A DNA stretch of 9,967 nt from Pseudomonadota bacterium (GTDB lineage: Bacteria > Pseudomonadota > Gammaproteobacteria > Xanthomonadales > Xanthomonadaceae): assembly GCA_023438325.1 (NCBI GenBank), contig JAEXRB010000225.1:1-9967 (forward strand). Direction: 5' to 3'. Positions 1 to 8,900 of this stretch are shown piece by piece. Below the pieces are notes generated by a model. It was not told the DNA's origin. It was given only the letters and a program-made list of their open reading frames with translations, and did no database searches. How positions within the stretch are numbered: the first letter of the stretch is position 1; every line of letters begins with the position of its first letter. The position numbers and the translations under genes are program-made.

Positions 1-465
1 CTCATGGACCATGCCTCGTGGATTCCCGCCGCGCTCGCACGCCTGCGCCACCCGACATCGCGCTCGCACCTGGAAGCCCTGCCGGGCCGGCGCAAAGGCC
101 CGCCGCGCCACTACGGCATCCTCTCGCTGGTCGATGAACGCCACTCCGGCAGCGATGCTGCGGCATTGCTGACCCTGATGGACGTACAGCAGCCTGCGCC
201 GCGCCATACCCTGGACGAATTGCGCCGCACCTTCGATTTCACTGCCGCCGAAGCCCGTATCGCCGATGCCATGGTCGCAGGCATGGGCACCGAGCAAATT
301 TCCACCACCTTCCTGATCCGCCGCGATACGGTGCGCAGCCACATCAAACGCCTGCTCTCCAAGACCGGTACGCATGGGCATGTGGAGCTGCAGAAGCTGC
401 TGCTACGCATTTCTCCGAACCTCACGACGCTTCAACAGAAGAGCGTGACCTCGGCATCGCAGTAA
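1..465 (+). CDS. LuxR-family transcription regulator, C-terminal part (cut by window start)
   Basis: This is the C-terminal 154 codons of a regulator with a LuxR/FixJ-type helix-turn-helix, which binds DNA in the cytoplasm. The frame is open to the window edge (the first codon is Leu, followed by Met at 4), so the real start is probably upstream and Met-4 is not a trusted start. Numbering from Met-4, residues about 77-136 match the HTH family. They show an F-T-x-A-E-A-R-I-A opening helix (79-87), where family members usually have LTxxExxV, and a recognition helix around R-R-D-T-V-R-S-H-I-K-R (106-116). The family's typical K-x-G/T-x-x-x-x-x-E-L ending follows (120-129). The preceding ~75 residues resemble the end of a sensor or PAS-like segment but are too short to classify. 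The gene converges on the S9 peptidase gene and shares a hairpin with it. The input signal and target genes cannot be read from this sequence. Confidence 0.8.
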   Translation, partial: LMDHASWIPAALARLRHPTSRSHLEALPGRRKGPPRHYGILSLVDERHSGSDAAALLTLMDVQQPAPRHTLDELRRTFDFTAAEARIADAMVAGMGTEQISTTFLIRRDTVRSHIKRLLSKTGTHGHVELQKLLLRISPNLTTLQQKSVTSASQ

Positions 466-470
466 ACTCC

Positions 471-512
471 TCCGCACCTTCTCTCCCGTCATGGCGAGAG
501 AGAAGGTGCGGA
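471..512. terminator. Bidirectional hairpin between two convergent genes
   Basis: A perfect 15-bp inverted repeat (471-485 paired with 498-512, arm TCCGCACCTTCTCTC) encloses a 12-nt loop. It lies between the stop codon of the LuxR-type gene (ends 465) and the stop codon of the peptidase gene (518-520, opposite strand). On the + strand it is followed by a short T-rich stretch (GAATTTGTT). On the - strand the downstream tract is only weakly T-rich. Position and stem strength suggest a shared terminator for both convergent transcripts, better in the + direction. The poor U-tract means Rho or simple RNA 3'-end protection could contribute. Confidence 0.75.
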
Positions 513-517
513 ATTTG

Positions 518-2569
518 TTACTTGGCCTCCGCCCAGCGCAACAGCCAGTCCTTTACCGTGTTGTGCCACTGGATGCTGTTCTGAGGCTTGAGCACCCAGT
601 GGTTTTCATCCGGGAAATACAGCAATTGCGACTCGATCCCGCGACGCTGCAAGGCAGTGAACGCGGACAGCGCCTGATCCACTGGCACGCGGTAGTCCTT
701 CTCGCCTTGCACCACCAGCATCGGCACCCGCCACTTGGCGACATGGTTGCGTGGATTGAACTTCTCGTAATTGGCCGGATTCTCGAACGCCGGGCCACCG
801 TTCTCCCACTCGGTGAACCACAGTTCTTCGGTGACGTAACCCATCGCGTGTGTATCAAACACGCCATCGTGGTTGACCAGACACTTCCACGGCTCGTTCC
901 AGTTGCCGGCAATCCAGTTGATCATGTAACCGCCGTAGCTGGCACCAAGAGCACAGGCGCGATCGGCATCGAGGAAGTCGTACTTGGCCAGCGCCGCAGC
1001 CCAACCTTTCTGCAAATCTTCCAGCGGCTTGCCACCCCAGTCACCGGAAATCGAATCGGTGAACGCCTGGCCGTAGCCGGTGGATCCGTGGAAATCGATG
1101 AAGACTGCAGCGAAGCCCGCACCGGCATAGCTCTGCGGATTCCAGCGGTAGTGGAAGTTGTTGCCCATCGAACCCTGCGGGCCTCCGTGAATGATGAAGG
1201 CCACCGGATACTTCACGCCCGGTGCATGGTTCCACGGCTTGACCACGTACCCATGCACGGTTTCGCCATTCCAGCCGGCAAAACTGAATTGCTCGTACTC
1301 ACCCAGGCGCACGTCGGCCAGTGCCTGCTTGTTGAACGCGGACAACACCCGCTCGCCACTTCCGTCGGACCGCGCCACATACACCTGCGCAGGCGAAGTC
1401 AACGTACTGCGCGTGAACACCAGCGTATCGCGACCAAGATCGAAACCTTCCACCGCTCCCACGCCCGGCAGGCGACGGGCCTTGCCGCTGGCGATGTCGA
1501 CAATGTGGATCGGATGGTTGCCGGTGTCATCAACGGCGGCGTAGATGCGCTTGCCATCGGCCGAGAGCGTGATGCCGTGTGGCGAAAAATCCCAATTCGG
1601 CGCGATCTCGCGCGTCGCGCCGTTGGACAACTGTTTCTCCATCAGCGCGAAGCGGTCTGCTTCAAAACCGGGGCGCTTCATTGCCAGGTAGTACAGCGTG
1701 CGGCCATCGGCACTGAACACCGGGCTGGTGTCCCAGGCCGGATTGTCGGCGGTGAGGTTGACCGGCGTGGCCGATCCGTCGGCCGGCACGCGGTAGAGAT
1801 CGAAATTGGTTGACCATGGCTCGCTCTTTCCCGCGATACGCGCCGCAAACACCAGGCTCTTGCCATCGGGTGACCACGTGTACTCATCCGAACCACCGAA
1901 CGGCTTGGATGGCACATCGCCATCAATGTTGCGCGTCACCTTCACCGGCGTCGTTGCGCGTCCATCACTGCCAATGGTTGCGGTGAACAATTGACTGCGC
2001 CGGCCATCCTTCCAGGTATCCCAGTGCCGCACGAACAGGCGCTCGTACACCATGCCGGTGGATTTTTTCGCAGCCGTATCGTCCAGGCGTTTCGTGGTGC
2101 AAGCCAGATCAGGGCAATCATCGAACACCTCCAGGCTCACCGCGATGCGGCCGTCATCCGGCGACACGCGATAACTGCCCACATCCAGCGCATAGGCCGT
2201 TACCGGCTGCGCCTCGCCACCACTCAATGGCAAACGCCAGACTTGCATCGAGCCCGAGCGCGGGGAAAGGAAATACAGCGATGCGCCATCGGCGGAGAAC
2301 TGCGCAGACACTGCACTGGCGTTGCTCGATGTCAGACGACGCGCCGGTGTGCCACCATCCACCGGCTGGATCCACAACGATGTGACCGCCTTGTTCGCCG
2401 CCACATCGGCCTCACGCAATGCATAGACCACGCGTTTGCCATCGGGAGAAAGCATCGGCGCAGACACGCGATCCAATGCCACCAGATCCTCCGCCATCAA
2501 GCCACGTGGTGCAGCCTGCACACCCGCAGCCAACAGCAACAGGGCCGAACCTGTCAGAACCCGCTTCAT
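518..2569 (-). CDS. Secreted S9 family (prolyl oligopeptidase, S9C) serine peptidase, DPP5-like
   Basis: A complete 683-residue exported serine peptidase that probably removes dipeptides from oligopeptides in the periplasm. The start chosen is the ATG at 2567-2569. It directly opens a signal peptide (M-K-R, hydrophobic Leu/Ala core, likely cleavage after V-Q-A at 19) and has GAGGG/AGAGG ribosome-binding sequences just upstream. An in-frame ATG 21 codons earlier would spoil the signal peptide. Residues ~30-400 form a beta-propeller with repeated S-P/A-D-G strands (41, 92, 233, 286, 336). Residues ~415-683 are the alpha/beta-hydrolase domain: oxyanion H-G-G-P (461-464), nucleophile G-A-S-Y-G-G with Ser544, Asp625 in G-E-K-D-Y-R-V-P, and His657 in D-E-N-H-W. 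Cys152/Cys157 could form a disulfide. Length and triad spacing fit the dipeptidyl-peptidase 5 group; a broader acylaminoacyl-peptidase-like specificity is possible. The gene appears monocistronic. Exact substrate preference is inference from family. Confidence 0.92.
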   Translation of the reverse strand: MKRVLTGSALLLLAAGVQAAPRGLMAEDLVALDRVSAPMLSPDGKRVVYALREADVAANKAVTSLWIQPVDGGTPARRLTSSNASAVSAQFSADGASLYFLSPRSGSMQVWRLPLSGGEAQPVTAYALDVGSYRVSPDDGRIAVSLEVFDDCPDLACTTKRLDDTAAKKSTGMVYERLFVRHWDTWKDGRRSQLFTATIGSDGRATTPVKVTRNIDGDVPSKPFGGSDEYTWSPDGKSLVFAARIAGKSEPWSTNFDLYRVPADGSATPVNLTADNPAWDTSPVFSADGRTLYYLAMKRPGFEADRFALMEKQLSNGATREIAPNWDFSPHGITLSADGKRIYAAVDDTGNHPIHIVDIASGKARRLPGVGAVEGFDLGRDTLVFTRSTLTSPAQVYVARSDGSGERVLSAFNKQALADVRLGEYEQFSFAGWNGETVHGYVVKPWNHAPGVKYPVAFIIHGGPQGSMGNNFHYRWNPQSYAGAGFAAVFIDFHGSTGYGQAFTDSISGDWGGKPLEDLQKGWAAALAKYDFLDADRACALGASYGGYMINWIAGNWNEPWKCLVNHDGVFDTHAMGYVTEELWFTEWENGGPAFENPANYEKFNPRNHVAKWRVPMLVVQGEKDYRVPVDQALSAFTALQRRGIESQLLYFPDENHWVLKPQNSIQWHNTVKDWLLRWAEAK

Positions 2570-2572
2570 CTG

Positions 2573-2583
2573 CCTCTCCCTCT
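2573..2583 (-). promoter_or_regulatory. Ribosome-binding site of the S9 peptidase gene
   Basis: Reading the - strand, the purine-rich stretch AGAGGGAGAGG ends three bases before the ATG at 2569. The better-spaced element is AGAGG at 2583-2579, nine bases from the start. This supports the signal-peptide-encoding ATG over the in-frame ATG at 2632, which would place this purine stretch inside the coding region. Confidence 0.6.
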
Positions 2584-2604
2584 TTGAATTGAACGAAAAC
2601 GCCG

Positions 2605-2632
2605 ATGGTAGGAGGCATGGCGTCGCTGGCAA
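2605..2632 (-). promoter_or_regulatory. Candidate sigma70-type promoter for the S9 peptidase gene
   Basis: On the - strand there is a TTGCCA box (2632-2627, 5 of 6 to TTGACA), a 16-nt spacer, and TACCAT (2610-2605, 4 of 6 to TATAAT). Transcription would begin near 2598, giving a leader of roughly 30 nt that contains the ribosome-binding site. This is the best match I found by eye in the gap upstream of the gene. In a GC-rich genome such matches occur by chance, so the call is tentative. Confidence 0.35.
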
Positions 2633-2924
2633 AGTGCCGAAAGCGACACTCCCCTCATGAATACGTCCACAGGTGATTTGGATCGACCTTCGGCAGGAGC
2701 CAGACTCGATACATGCACCGGCGTGGTTCGCATGAGCTCAAAGCCACAGCCTTTCTTGACGTGGCAAAACACCACCACGCTCCGGTGTTGTTGCAGCAAT
2801 TGGTTCGCAGCTGCCAGGCACGCTGCGACAACGCCTTCTACTTTCTGGCCTCTCCAGCAGTGCCTGAGCGCGGCCACCTGAGGCGACACTGTGCGGCTTG
2901 GGTCGATCCATGGGCAGACGCCGT
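2633..2924. other. Intergenic stretch with no recognisable gene
   Basis: Between the candidate peptidase promoter and the terminator of the giant gene I find no convincing gene. Several short frames exist on both strands (for example + 2713-3114, + 2657-2881, - 2738-2965). None has a clear ribosome-binding site plus recognisable domain, and two run into the neighbouring gene or its terminator. The base composition is slightly less GC-rich than the flanking genes and no direct or inverted repeats stand out. The region could carry upstream regulatory sequence for the peptidase gene or the remains of an old gene. Neither can be shown from the sequence alone. Confidence 0.5.
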
Positions 2925-2959
2925 AAAAACAACGGGACGGAGAAATCTCCGTCCCGTTG
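2925..2959 (-). terminator. Intrinsic terminator of the giant Ig-like protein gene
   Basis: An inverted repeat pairs 2930-2942 with 2947-2959 (13 bp, perfect, GC-rich, arm CAACGGGACGGAG) around a 4-nt AAAT loop. Read on the - strand it is followed at once by TTTTT (2929-2925). It begins about 25 bases after the stop codon of the giant gene (2985-2987). On the + strand no T-run follows, so the terminator acts in one direction. It separates the giant gene from the downstream peptidase gene. Confidence 0.92.
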
Positions 2960-2984
2960 CGTCATCCAACCATGACACGCGCAT

Positions 2985-5900
2985 TCAACGCACGGCGGCT
3001 CTCAGTGCACGAGCGCTTTCGGGAATGGGCGTACCAGCGGGCAAATGCAGGTCCAGCGCGCCAGCCTTGCCGAAACGCAACACCAAACCTTCGCCTGTCA
3101 GATCCCAGCCATAGCCCAGCATCACGCCGGCATCCCGCTGACTCCACGTGCCGGCGCGCTCAACTCCATCGGCCCCACGCTGACGCACTCGGATCAGCTG
3201 TGCATCGCCGGCCTTCACCGTATCCAGCCAAGCCACGGCTCTGCTGGAGGCATCGAGCAACTCCAGCGCCACACCGGGCTTGTCTGTACCGGCCGGATGC
3301 ACCATCCAGCCACTCACGCTGGACGTGGCGACCATTGCCTCGCCCGGCATGGCAAGCGCCTTGCCTTCTTCCGGTTCGTCCTCGAAGCCATCGCAGAAGA
3401 TCGAACACGGGCCGGTATCGGCGTGAATGATGTTGGTGTCCGCGCTGTCACTGGCGGCATCCGTCTCCCACGTTGCGGAGGCTTCGTTGGTCATCGTGCC
3501 GATGGCCGCATCGTTGCTCACCGTGGCCGATACCAAGACGGTGATGCTGCCACCTGCCGGCAGGGTCGAGGTGAACTCGATGTCGCCGTTGCCACTGACC
3601 TCACCGCACACCGCATCGCCCGCTTCCACGCAAGTCCAGGTGATGGACTCCACACCATCGGGCAAGGCATCAAGCAGTTCGACTTCCGCCGTGCTCGGGC
3701 CGGCGTTCGCCACCACGATGCTCCAAGTCAGCACCTGACCAGCATGGGCCTGGGCCAGATCGACGTTCTTGTCGATCGATACTGCCGCCTCCTGCGTGCC
3801 GGTGGCGTTGAAAGTCAGCACCGGCAGACCGGGCAGACTGACCGTGGCAGTCATCGTGTTGCCGCCGGCCACCGCGCCGAGCACCCATTCGGGCACCGTG
3901 GCTTCACCGCTGGCATCGGTCGACACCGTGGCGCTGCTGCTACCCAGAATGGAACCGTTGCCCGCCGTCACGCTGAACAGCACGCCGATACTGGCGACAC
4001 CGTTGTTGCCGGTATCGAACACGCGCACTGTCGGCAGATCGGGCGACAGTGCCTGACCGGCGACGCCGCTGAACGTGTCGTCACCCACGATCTCGAAGCC
4101 CGCGATGGTCGCGGCCACGATGGTCAAGGTGCCACTGGCGCTGGCATTGGCGTAGTTCGGATGGCCGGTCAGCGCGGCCGAAACCGCGTAGTTGCCCAGG
4201 TTGATCGGATTGGCCGGCGTGTAGGTCACCACCACATCACCTGCCAGCGAGGCTGGCACCGTGGACACCGTCGCAAACTTCACCGAACCGTCGTACACAT
4301 GCGTCAGGTTCGACAGGAAGATCTGTGCGGTGGCCTGATCGATGACCAGCGTGGCCGTATCTGCACCCGCCAGCACATAGTTCGGATTGGACAGCGTGGC
4401 CGTGACGACGTAGCTGCCGGCATCGGTCGGTGCCGCATCCGGGCTGTACGCCAGGCTTATGCCCGTCACACCAGCCGGCGTGGTCGTCACCGTCGCCGCC
4501 TTGGGCGAGCCGTCGTAGACATGAGTCAGATTGTCGAAGGTCAGCGTGACCTCGGCGGCGGTGATTTCGATCATCGCCGTCAGCGTATCGGAGGCATGGT
4601 TCGGATCGGTCACCGTCACCGTGGCTTCGTAGCTGCCCACGGCCATCGGCGGCAAGCCGTTGCCGGTGTCGTAGCTCAGTGTGTAGGCCACACCGTCCGG
4701 ATTGCTCACCGTCGCAGGCTTGGGCGTACCGTCATAAACGAACGTGCCGCCGGTCAACACGATGCCGGTGTTGCCCGTCGCCGCCGGCGTGATCGTCAGC
4801 GTGGCATTGCCCGAGCCGGAACCGAAACCGTTGACGCACGTCACCTGCACCACGTAGCTGCCCGCATCGTGTGGCAGGGTGCTGCCGGCGTTGTAGGTCA
4901 CAGTGCAGTCTCCGGTTGCGATTGCCGGCAGGGTGTCGAAAGTCACCGTGCGGTCGTTGCCGTTGAATGCGATCGAGGTCGAATCGTCGTCGGCCCAGCG
5001 GATGTTGCTGACCGTGATCGTGCCTTCCGTATTGGTGAGGCTGAACTGTGCATCGACCAAGCCCGCTGCCGAGGCCGTCACCACGTAGGGGCCGCCGGCC
5101 GTGCCGTTGGCCGCCAACATGCCGCTGCTGGCCCGGCCATCGGCATCCGTGAGTACCGGCATCACCGCCAATACCGCACTGGCACCGTTACCCGCCGGGG
5201 TAACCGCGAAACCGACCTCGACACCCGCCGTTTCCACTGCGTTGCCATGCTGATCTTCCAGCTGCACCACCAGCGGCGCGGTGAAGTCGGTATCGACCAC
5301 CGTGCTCTGGGCGTCGCCGGAGACCACCACCAGTGCACTTGCCTCATCCGCCAGGTTGGTCAGCAGGAAGTCCACGTACTCGCCATTGGCGATGCTGGCA
5401 CGCACGGTGTAGCTACCCGCAATGGTGTTGGCCGCCGGTATGAACTGAGCCTGGCCTGTTGCCACCGTGGTACTACCACCATCGCTGCTGGAAGCCCCGT
5501 TACCGGCCGCGACGGCATTGAACGCCACCGCGGCGCCCTCCACCGGATTACCGCCGATGTCTTTCACGGCCACCACCAGTGCTGCCGGGAACGGGTTATC
5601 GACCGTAGTCATCTGCAAGTCGCCGGAGACCAGCTCGATACTCGCCGCCGCGCCCGTGCCCACCGTGAAGGTCTGCACGCCGGAGCTGGCATAGACCACG
5701 CCGGTGTCGGTGAGATCGGCGTCCACGCCCACCAGTTCCCACACCACGTTGTAGGTGCCGGTATAGGTGAGGAAGGTGGTGCGGAACAGGTTGGTGCCGC
5801 TGAAGCCCGCAGACACCGGCAGGCCACCATTGGAGAGCGAACCGAAGTAGCCGACCAACGTGCCCGCACCGCCATCGCGCAGGGTGATGCGCTCATAGGT

Positions 5901-8900
5901 GCCGGTGACGACGTTGTAGAACTCCACCGCCGCATCCGGGGAATCGCCCGGGATGCCTGGTGCCGGCGCCAACGTGCCGCCGACCAATTCAATGGTGAAA
6001 CGACCACGCACGTTCTGATCGTTCGGCGCCGGCTGTGCAGGCACCGTTGGCGGATACAGCGAAGCACCGCTGCTCAGCGTGGCCGTGCCGATATTGGCCA
6101 TCGTCACCGAGGTATCCACCGTCGCACCCACTTCTGTGGCTATGGCCATCGGAGCCAGACTCAACGTCAGGTCGGCCACATCCACACTGTGCGTGGCGCT
6201 GGCGTAAACCGTGCCGCTGGCCTCGCCCACGATCTGCGACGTGACGGTGTAATGCCCGCCGCGCGTGGAACTGGCGCGCCAGATGGTCGGCAACGAGGAG
6301 GCCGGCAAGGTGAAGCCTGTCGGTGATCCCGCATCGAAGCTGCCGCACAGATCCGTACCGCAGGCCACCAGCGCGAAGCCGTTGTAGGCGATGCCGTCGA
6401 AGCTCCACTCCAGCGCCACATCGCCCGGTGCAATGCCGCCTTGACGGGTCAAGACCATCTCGACCACCACCGGCTCCACCGCCGCCGGGCTGTACGCATC
6501 GGCCTCGAACAGCGAATACGTCACAGGATCGGTATGCGCCACGCCCACTTCGTCGCCATCCAGCGTCAGCACCACGGTGTTGCCGATGGTCAGCGTGGCG
6601 GTGTCGGAAGCCGGGAGGTAGTTCGGATCGGTGAGCGTTGCGGTCACCGTGTATTCGCCCACCGCGCTCGGGGCCGTCGTGGTCGGCGGATAGGTCGTCG
6701 GCGCGATGCCCTCGTAGACGATGCTGTACGCCACACCTGTCGGCGTGGTGTCCGCCGTCACGGCCTGCGGTGCGCCGGTGAACTGGTAGGTCGCATCGTC
6801 CACCGTGATGCTGGCCGTGGCCGGGGTCACGCTGTACGTGGCCGAGCCGGTCGCATCGTAGGCCGCACCGGTGCAGGTCGCCGAGACGGTGTAGCTGCCC
6901 ACCGGATCGGCTGCCGCAGGCACGCCCGTGACCGGATCGCAGGCTTCGCCGGTCTCGATGATGGTCGCCGTCACTGCGTGCGCCGTGCCATAAACACCGC
7001 TCAACACATCAAACGCCACCGTGCCCTGGCCGCGACCAACCAGAATGGCCTGTGCCGGAGCCTGCGCATACACCTTGCCGGTGTCGATGCCTACCACTTC
7101 GGACGCGGTGGCGTAATTGCCCGCGTAGGTCTTGAAGGTGGTGCGGAACTGGAACGCACCGGAGAAGCCCGCCGGCACCGGAATGCCGCCGCCGCTCAAG
7201 GCACCGAAGTGGCCGTACAGCCCGCCGCTGCCATCGCTGCGCAGGTTGTAGATCGGGTAGTACAGGCCATCGCCAGGGTTCAGGAACTCCACGTGCACAT
7301 CCGGCGAGGCGCAGACCGGGTTGCCGCAGGTGCCGCCCGGATCGCTGTGCGGTGCCAGGGTTTCGCCCGGCAGGCTGATGCTGAAGCGGCCACGCACGTT
7401 TTCATCGTTCGGTGCCGCTTCGCTGCTGCCGATGCCCGCCGTGCCGATGTTGCTCAGCGCGACGCTGGTATCGACCGGCACACCGACCGCACCGGCGGCA
7501 TTGCCGCTGCCGGACAGTTGCAGATCGGCCACGTCCACCGTATGCGCCGCCGTGGCATAGACGGTGCCGCTGTCGATGCCGACCACGCTGGCCGTCGTGG
7601 TGTATTGCCCGCCGCGCGTGGCGCTGGCGCTCCAGGTGGCCGGCAGCGAGGCCGGTGGCAGCGTGAAGCCGCCCGGCTCGAAGGTACCGCACAGGTTCGC
7701 ACCACACGCTGCCAATCCGAATGCGTTCTGCGTCTGGCCCGGATCGACCAGCGGATGCAGCACGTAGGACAGTGCGACATCGCCCGGCGCGATGCCGCCG
7801 CCACGGCTCACCTGCACCTGGATGACGACATCCTCGCCCGCATCGCTGCTCCAGGCATCGGTGACGTAGGTGGACACCGTCACCGGATCGGTATGCGCCA
7901 CGCCCACGTGGCCGCCGGCCAGCGTCAGCGTCACGTCGCGCGCGACGATTTCCAGCACACCGCTGGCGCTGCCTTCCCAGTCGTCCGACACCACAGTCGC
8001 CACGACGCTGTAGCTGCCCACGGCGCGCGGCAGATCGGTGCCGCCGTTGTAGGTGACATCGACATCCAGGCCTGCCGGGTCGGTGTCCACCGTAGCCTCG
8101 TGGTCGTCATTGTCGAACGCGTGCGGGCCAAGATCGCTCAATGTGACGGTGGCTTCGCCCTTGGCTACCGCCGTGGTCAGGTTGGTCGCTGCATAGGTCG
8201 GGAAGCCGTCCGTGTCGGTACCGACATCGCGGATTTCCGCTGCGATCGAGTATTCGCCAACATGGGCGAACACCACCTCGTAGCAGACCTCCAGCACCTC
8301 GCCGCCGTTCAGGGTGAAGCTCGGCATACCGACCACGCCATCCAGCCCGCCGGAACCATCTTCGGTCAGGGTGAGCGCCATTGCCGAACCCGGCGCGGCT
8401 GCGCCGCAGGTCGGCGCGGCGGGCCACCACAGCACGCTTACGTCATCGTCGGCAAGCGCGTAGTCCGCCGTCAGCTTGAACGGCGCGTACACGAGATCGG
8501 CCACATCGTCGATGCCGTGGTTTTCCAGACGCGAACGGTAGTACACCGCCTCGCCCACCTTCGCCCCCACCAGCGCGGAGGATTCGGGCGTGGCGAACGG
8601 GCCTTCATAGTCCAGGCTCACGTCCGGGTCGGACAGCACCACGTCGGTGGCATGGTTGTCTGCCGCATAGGTCGGCACGCCATCGGTATCGGGCACGGCA
8701 TCCACCACGGTGGCGGCGACGCGGAAGGTATCCGGTGCCTGGTGGTAGGTGACGCGGAAGGCCGTGGTTTCATCGTAAGGCTCGGTCAGCGTGAAGCCAC
8801 CGGGCGGGCCGAACAGGGCACTGAGCTGTCCTGGCGTACTGGCGTCGAGCACCAGCGTATCGAAGCCGCTGCCGGTGTCGTATTCGACCGTGAGATCGCC

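Noticed and set aside
491..1813. Open frame of 440 codons on the + strand, opposite the peptidase gene
   Set aside because: It starts inside the hairpin between the genes and overlaps a peptidase gene with an intact catalytic triad. Its translation shows no family match.
2570..2632. Upstream start for the peptidase adding 21 residues
   Set aside because: The extension would put charged and polar residues ahead of a clear signal peptide and overlap the candidate promoter. The downstream ATG has a good ribosome-binding site.
2713..3114. Small + strand gene in the gap next to the giant gene
   Set aside because: It runs through the terminator and into the end of the giant gene, and no domain or ribosome-binding site is evident. 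A decayed gene cannot be excluded but cannot be supported.
3045..6326. Open frame of 1093 codons on the + strand, opposite the giant gene
   Set aside because: The translation is rich in His, Arg and Gln with no recognisable domain. It is the reverse complement of a GC-rich, strongly codon-biased, repetitive gene that shows clear domain structure on the other strand. Long antisense frames are expected there.
4107..8153. CRISPR or other short-repeat array suggested by repeated DNA words
   Set aside because: The repeats are coding, in frame, hundreds of bases long and diverged, and lie within one continuous reading frame. There is no short identical repeat with unique spacers.
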